NCBI RefSeq assembly: GCF_029395495.1
Contig: NZ_CP113918.1
Location: 620,001-684,000 of the forward strand
Length of the DNA: 64,000 bases
Direction of reading: 5' to 3'
From: Bifidobacterium sp. ESL0769
GTDB taxonomy: Bacteria > Actinomycetota > Actinomycetes > Actinomycetales > Bifidobacteriaceae
The notes under the pieces are model-generated. The model had not been told where the DNA came from, made no database searches, and was given only the letters and a program-made list of their open reading frames with translations. Numbering within the stretch: position 1 is the first letter of the stretch; the number at the start of each line of letters is the position of its first letter. The translations under genes and the position numbers were made by a program. Positions 60,791-64,000 of this stretch are shown here, one piece after another.

Positions 60791-60866
60791 TGCTATTACG
60801 GTCGATTCGTTATGATGGCTGTAGTAATGTCATCCAGACTTCCGATAAACGAAAGACAGCCCAGCT

Positions 60867-61376
60867 ATGTCAAATCATCCATACACCGTCATGACCGTCT
60901 GCACCGGCAACATCTGCCGTTCCCCGATGGCCGAAATCATCCTGCGCTCCAACTTCGAGGAGCGCGGGCTGGGCGATAAGGTACGCGTAATGTCCAGTGG
61001 TGTCAGCGATGAAGAACATAGCCATCCAATCGACCCGCGTGCTGTGCGTGTGCTGCGTCAGCGCGGCTATGAGATTCCCAAGCATCATTTCGCACACCGC
61101 ATCACGCAGGAAGAAATCGACGAAAGTGACCTGTTCCTGCCAATGACGGCTTCGCACGAAAGGGGACTGCTGCGTCTACTGCCCGCAGATAAAAAGTCCG
61201 AAGTACATCTCTACCGCAGCTTCGACCCGAATCTGCCCAAGCCCGCGCCCGGACGCGAAAGCGACATCGATTTGGTCGACCCGTGGTATGGAGGCCCGCG
61301 TGACTTCGAAATCGCCATCGACCAGATTGACGGCGTCGCTCCCTACATTGTCGATTGGGTGTCCAAGCAGCTCTGA
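60867..61376 (+). CDS. Low-molecular-weight protein tyrosine phosphatase
   Basis: The 169-residue enzyme has the P-loop VCTGNICRSPMAE (Cys12, Arg18) at the N-terminus and the general acid in LVDPWYGGPRDFEIAID near the C-terminus, the two hallmarks of LMW-PTPs. The length is normal. No Shine-Dalgarno is obvious before ATG 60867. It may dephosphorylate tyrosine kinases of capsule synthesis or arginine-phosphate; no partner gene is nearby. Confidence 0.94.
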   Translation: MSNHPYTVMTVCTGNICRSPMAEIILRSNFEERGLGDKVRVMSSGVSDEEHSHPIDPRAVRVLRQRGYEIPKHHFAHRITQEEIDESDLFLPMTASHERGLLRLLPADKKSEVHLYRSFDPNLPKPAPGRESDIDLVDPWYGGPRDFEIAIDQIDGVAPYIVDWVSKQL

Positions 61377-61445
61377 GCGGCTGTTCGTTTGAACTGTAGG
61401 CAAGTGACAGCAGCTATAACTCCGCTGCGTTGAATGAAAAAAATA

Positions 61446-61492
61446 AAAAACTTCTGGCGACCGGTAAGAATATCGGTTGCCAGAAGTTTTTT
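61446..61492. terminator. Strong bidirectional terminator
   Basis: AAAAAACTTCTGGCGACCG and CGGTTGCCAGAAGTTTTTT pair almost perfectly around a short loop, with long T-runs on both strands. It serves the phosphatase gene on the plus strand and the small peptide gene on the minus strand. Confidence 0.92.
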
Positions 61493-61513
61493 CTTCAGCT
61501 TCTGAAATTTATA

Positions 61514-61594
61514 TCAGAACAGCGTCGGAATTGGGAAATAGGTGAAGAAATCAGCTGCCCACTTCGCGAGATTAGTAACAATCTGCCAGAACAT
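61514..61594 (-). CDS. Small hydrophobic peptide of 26 residues
   Basis: ATG at 61594 is preceded by a consensus AAGGAGG (61600-61606) with 5-base spacing and a matching promoter at 61632-61660. The frame ends at a TGA 81 bases later, 22 bases before a strong terminator. The peptide begins MFWQIVTNLAKW and ends YFPIPTLF; it has one Lys, one Asp and many aromatics and could form an amphipathic helix. No signal peptide is visible. It might be a leaderless bacteriocin-like peptide, a signalling peptide or a small membrane toxin. I recognise no family. Confidence 0.75.
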   Translation of the reverse strand: MFWQIVTNLAKWAADFFTYFPIPTLF

Positions 61595-61631
61595 AAGCAC
61601 CTCCTTGATTGCTTCTTTTAAAAGCATTTTT

Positions 61632-61660
61632 ATTATAAACAGATAATATCTATCAAACAA
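61632..61660 (-). promoter_or_regulatory. Near-consensus promoter of the small peptide gene
   Basis: On the minus strand, TTGTTT (61655-61660) and TATAAT (61632-61637) are separated by exactly 17 bp. The spacer contains AGATATTATCT, an 11-bp palindrome that could be an operator. Transcription should start near 61625, leaving a short leader of about 30 bases. Confidence 0.75.
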
Positions 61661-61751
61661 GAATTACTTTGAGCGTAATGTTTGTGACCCATATTGTTCC
61701 AGGCTTTGCCGCTAAAAATTTTGAGGGCAGATGCACCTCTCGCCCCGTAAC
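61661..61751 (-). pseudogene. Possible fragment of an IS3-type transposase
   Basis: One minus-strand frame reads HLPSKFLAAKPGTIWVTNIT, which resembles the start of the integrase core of IS3-family OrfB proteins (xFxAxxPNxLWVTDxT). Frames on either side are closed, so at most a relic remains. The match is short and made from memory. Confidence 0.25.
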
Positions 61752-61959
61752 TGTTTTCGGATATTAGGCTGACGGCCACATTGAAAGTCAGACTTATGCC
61801 TAGTGTTCAGTTGCGGCTTCACCAGAAAGCTCAATTCGTCGGCTAGGTTCTCAGTGAGTTATCTCCGCAATTGAAAAATCAGTATGGTGCCTTGCCATGC
61901 GCGTGGGCGAGAAATCAAAAAGCCTCGAAACCGTTGGAATTACTTGATCGAGACCTGAG

Positions 61960-62009
61960 TGGTGGCTCCGAGCGGTATCGATCCGCTGACCTAACGATTT
62001 AGTTTTCAG
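61960..62009 (-). pseudogene. tRNA 3'-end-like sequence, possible attachment-site relic
   Basis: On the minus strand, GTCAGCGGATCGATACCGCT then CGGAGCCACCA resembles a T-arm (AGCGG/CCGCT stem with 7-nt loop) followed by an acceptor 3' strand with CCA. The 5' half of a tRNA is not recognisable. Such 3' fragments often mark integration sites of genomic islands, which would fit the change in content to its right. Confidence 0.3.
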
Positions 62010-62351
62010 GATTTCCAAGAGTTACTGCTGGGTGCTGTGAATTGCTATGAGCTTCTCCTCATTGAGATTGAGGTTGCTATTTTTTATTTTTGGTTTTCAT
62101 TGTTTGCTGTTGAATCTGCTGGGTAAATGCTGGGTGATTTTAGATTTGATTAACACCTGTATCTAGATCTTCAAATTGGAATGAATGATTTTTTGCCCGT
62201 GTTTTAGTACAATGCAAACTAAGGTGTCTTCTAAGCTGAGCCTTGAATCATCGATATATTCACAAGGCAAAATGACTATTTTAATTTTATTTTTATAAGA
62301 TTAGTCATTTTTATGCGTTTCTTTTTCCTTGGTATTGTTAGGATTGTTTTT
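62010..62351. other. AT-rich gene-free stretch before the AAA ATPase
   Basis: These 342 bp are clearly more AT-rich than the core regions and hold no supported gene. They should contain the promoter of the ATPase-peptidase operon; no clear element stands out. Confidence 0.5.
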
Positions 62352-63446
62352 ATGAAAGACGAAAAGGAAAAATACTTGGATGAAATAGTCCAATTATCGC
62401 GCCTTGGACTAGAGCATAAAAATGATGATTTACGGATGTATGTTCGACGGCTGGTGCGGCGGTACCAAGTTAGGGAACCGGATGTGGCTTCCCAGCTGTC
62501 ATCTTGTCTGAAGAATGCTTCAGTGGAAGTCCAGGACCGTTCGGTACTTCGCTCATCTTCGAATAATTTGTTGTTTTCTGGTCCCGTGTCCTCGGAGAAA
62601 CCGCGTTTGGCACCCCAGGTTGAATCTGAACTAGATGAAATCGTTCGGGAAAGAACACATTATAAGGATTTAGTCTCTGCTGGTCTTTCTCCTGTCGCCT
62701 CTGCTATATTTACAGGTCCTCCCGGGGTAGGCAAAACGATGGCGGGGCAGTGGCTGTCTTCACAGTTACATCTGCCTATGTATAAGCTTGATCTCGCTTC
62801 GGCAGTTTCAAGTCGTCTTGGTGAGACAGGGAACAATTTGCAATCAGTGTTCCTAAGGGCGTCAAAGGAACCGTCGATATTATTCCTTGATGAAATCGAC
62901 TCTATTGCGAAAACAAGGGCCGACGGCAGGGATATTGGTGAGATGAAGCGCCTCGTGACAGTGCTACTTCAGTTGTTGGATATGTGGGATGGTAAGAGCA
63001 TCGTTTTGGCGGCAACAAATAATGCCGAGCTCATAGATTCTGCCGTGTGGCGTCGTTTTGAGTTGAAAATTGACTTTCCTATGCCTTCTTCAGAAGATTT
63101 ATCGGCAGTTCTCAAGAAGGATATGCAAATGAATGGCACTCATCTTGACGATGTTTATTTGCAGCTGCTGGTGAGAGTGTTAAACGGGGAGTCATATAGC
63201 GATGCTCGCACTATCGGGAAATTGATTAGAAAGCGATCAATTCTGGATAAACGGACCTTGCAACAATCCACGCTCGAATATGCCGAAGGAAAGATTAAGG
63301 TTCTTCCGCATAAAGAACGGATTGATATTGCAAAAAGTCTTGCTGGTGAAGTTGAACTGAAACAAAGAGAGATTAGTGAAGTCACTGGTGTGAGCCGTGA
63401 CACGATAAGGAAGTTTTCTAAACAGGTTGAGAGGAGAAACAAATGA
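62352..63446 (+). CDS. AAA+ ATPase, IetA-like
   Basis: The 364-residue protein has a helical N-terminal region of about 70 residues and an AAA+ core. This shows Walker A GPPGVGKT (about 122-129), Walker B SILFLDEID (about 176-183), sensor 1 LAATNNAELIDSAVWRRFE with arginine finger, and a lid domain. The C-terminus is a small helix-turn-helix-like segment (KQREISEVTGVSRDTIRKFSKQ). It overlaps the next gene by four bases (ATGA). An AAA+ ATPase coupled to an S8 peptidase is the make-up of the IetAS defence/stability system. The start is ATG 62352; the open frame begins at 62313. Base use is more AT-rich than in the core genes. Confidence 0.8.
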   Translation: MKDEKEKYLDEIVQLSRLGLEHKNDDLRMYVRRLVRRYQVREPDVASQLSSCLKNASVEVQDRSVLRSSSNNLLFSGPVSSEKPRLAPQVESELDEIVRERTHYKDLVSAGLSPVASAIFTGPPGVGKTMAGQWLSSQLHLPMYKLDLASAVSSRLGETGNNLQSVFLRASKEPSILFLDEIDSIAKTRADGRDIGEMKRLVTVLLQLLDMWDGKSIVLAATNNAELIDSAVWRRFELKIDFPMPSSEDLSAVLKKDMQMNGTHLDDVYLQLLVRVLNGESYSDARTIGKLIRKRSILDKRTLQQSTLEYAEGKIKVLPHKERIDIAKSLAGEVELKQREISEVTGVSRDTIRKFSKQVERRNK

Positions 63447-64000
63447 CCCGGCGTTATCTTATAGGCAGAGGCGAGAGACTCACGGATACGGTTAAAGTAC
63501 CTCCCGGAGGTCGTCCTAAGAAAGGGCCGTATGACTATGAAGAATCAAGGGAGAGACTGCTTCCCGAACTGGCAGAGACCATTGATTCTTTTGTTCAAGA
63601 CAAGGCCTACGCGCCGAATGATGTGCATGTTGTACAATTCATTTTGCATCCGGCGTATCTTGCGAAGTCCTATCATCCAAGTTCCTTGATTCGATCATTT
63701 GGTTTAGTGATGGCCGGTAGCAAGCCTGTTGAGATTACCACGCAGGATGATTCCGAGACACAAAAGCGGTTGACCTCCTCTCTGTTGCTTGCAGGAGGGA
63801 AAAATGCTTTCAGGAGTTTTCTTTCCGCGCTTCAAGAGACGAAGAACCCTGAAGATGGCGAAGCAATTGATGAAATTAGAAAGATTGAAACCATCAAAAG
63901 TTTCAGTTCGGCAGACAAATTGCATGAAGGCCAGAATAACCAGGATTGGTATGAGCTGGTGTTGCAGACTTTCGAAGGTTCGTTCTGCCAGGATAACTGG
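63443..64000 (+). CDS. IetS-like S8 peptidase, N-terminal part (cut by window end)
   Basis: The frame stays open for 186 codons to the window edge. The product begins MTRRYLIGRGERLTDTVKVP and contains VHVVQFILHPAYLAKSYHPSSLI followed by RSFGLVMAGSKPVE, the N-terminal pre-domain I associate with the subtilisin-like partner of IetA. The peptidase domain with its Asp/His/Ser triad would lie beyond 64000 and is not seen. AGGAG lies 8 bases before ATG 63443, which overlaps the ATPase stop codon. The assignment therefore rests on gene order and the N-terminal region. Confidence 0.7.
   Translation, partial: MTRRYLIGRGERLTDTVKVPPGGRPKKGPYDYEESRERLLPELAETIDSFVQDKAYAPNDVHVVQFILHPAYLAKSYHPSSLIRSFGLVMAGSKPVEITTQDDSETQKRLTSSLLLAGGKNAFRSFLSALQETKNPEDGEAIDEIRKIETIKSFSSADKLHEGQNNQDWYELVLQTFEGSFCQDNW

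Overview
The window looks like a chromosomal segment of a high-GC Gram-positive bacterium, most likely a Bifidobacterium. Three things point there: the actinobacterial order nusA-infB-rbfA-truB-ribF, a 29-residue bS22-type ribosomal peptide, and a LacI-type operator in front of gpmA of the kind bifidobacteria use for central carbon control. The species cannot be fixed from this sequence alone.

Layout. 1-7.7 kb is the translation/RNA-modification operon (nusA 3' end, infB, rbfA, truB, ribF). 7.7-13.9 kb holds a cupin-like protein, a two-gene ABC exporter (ATPase plus FtsX-type permease), radA and a membrane-anchored unknown. 14-21.9 kb has bS22, tpx, rpiA, RNase HI with a long acidic tail, phosphoglucomutase, a DUF3290/DUF421 membrane pair and a diacylglycerol-kinase-like protein. 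22-27.4 kb has two tandem amino-acid transporters with duplicated leaders, serS and tRNA-Ser(UGA). 27.46-28.82 kb is an intact IS256/IS1249-type insertion sequence with 26-bp inverted ends and a perfect 8-bp target duplication.

29.0-32.3 kb is accessory DNA. Two small helical proteins resembling LXG-associated partners (Lap1/Lap2) precede an LXG-like type VII secretion toxin whose C-terminus resembles polymorphic toxin domain 44. Two tandem membrane-anchored paralogues follow, likely immunity proteins, then a truncated third copy. A degenerate HAD-family protein lacking its nucleophile comes next. 33-38.7 kb is a PspC-type cell-envelope stress locus: response regulator, PspC-histidine kinase and divergent PspC-membrane proteins. 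Its control region shares a phased TCAGGG element with the promoter of the ABC exporter at 8.8 kb, which suggests one regulon.

38.9-61.4 kb is mostly core: a lipase-like hydrolase, DUF4125/DUF4037 pair, a polytopic DUF6020-like protein, an MFS exporter, tRNA-Pro(CGG), lysS, menA-like prenyltransferase, gpmA, phoU, manA, two secreted cell-wall hydrolases (CHAP and NlpC/P60), a universal stress protein, OsmC, thyA-folA and a low-molecular-weight phosphatase.

The right end (61.4-64 kb) turns AT-rich and accessory. It holds a 26-codon gene for a hydrophobic peptide with a near-perfect promoter, strong ribosome-binding site and bidirectional terminator. It also holds possible relics of an IS3 transposase and a tRNA 3' end, and then an AAA+ ATPase overlapping a protein that resembles the N-terminus of the S8-peptidase partner of the IetAS anti-phage system. 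That last gene is cut off by the window edge. Several families of palindromic intergenic repeats (4.1, 15.0, 17.6 and 47.7 kb) are scattered through the core regions.
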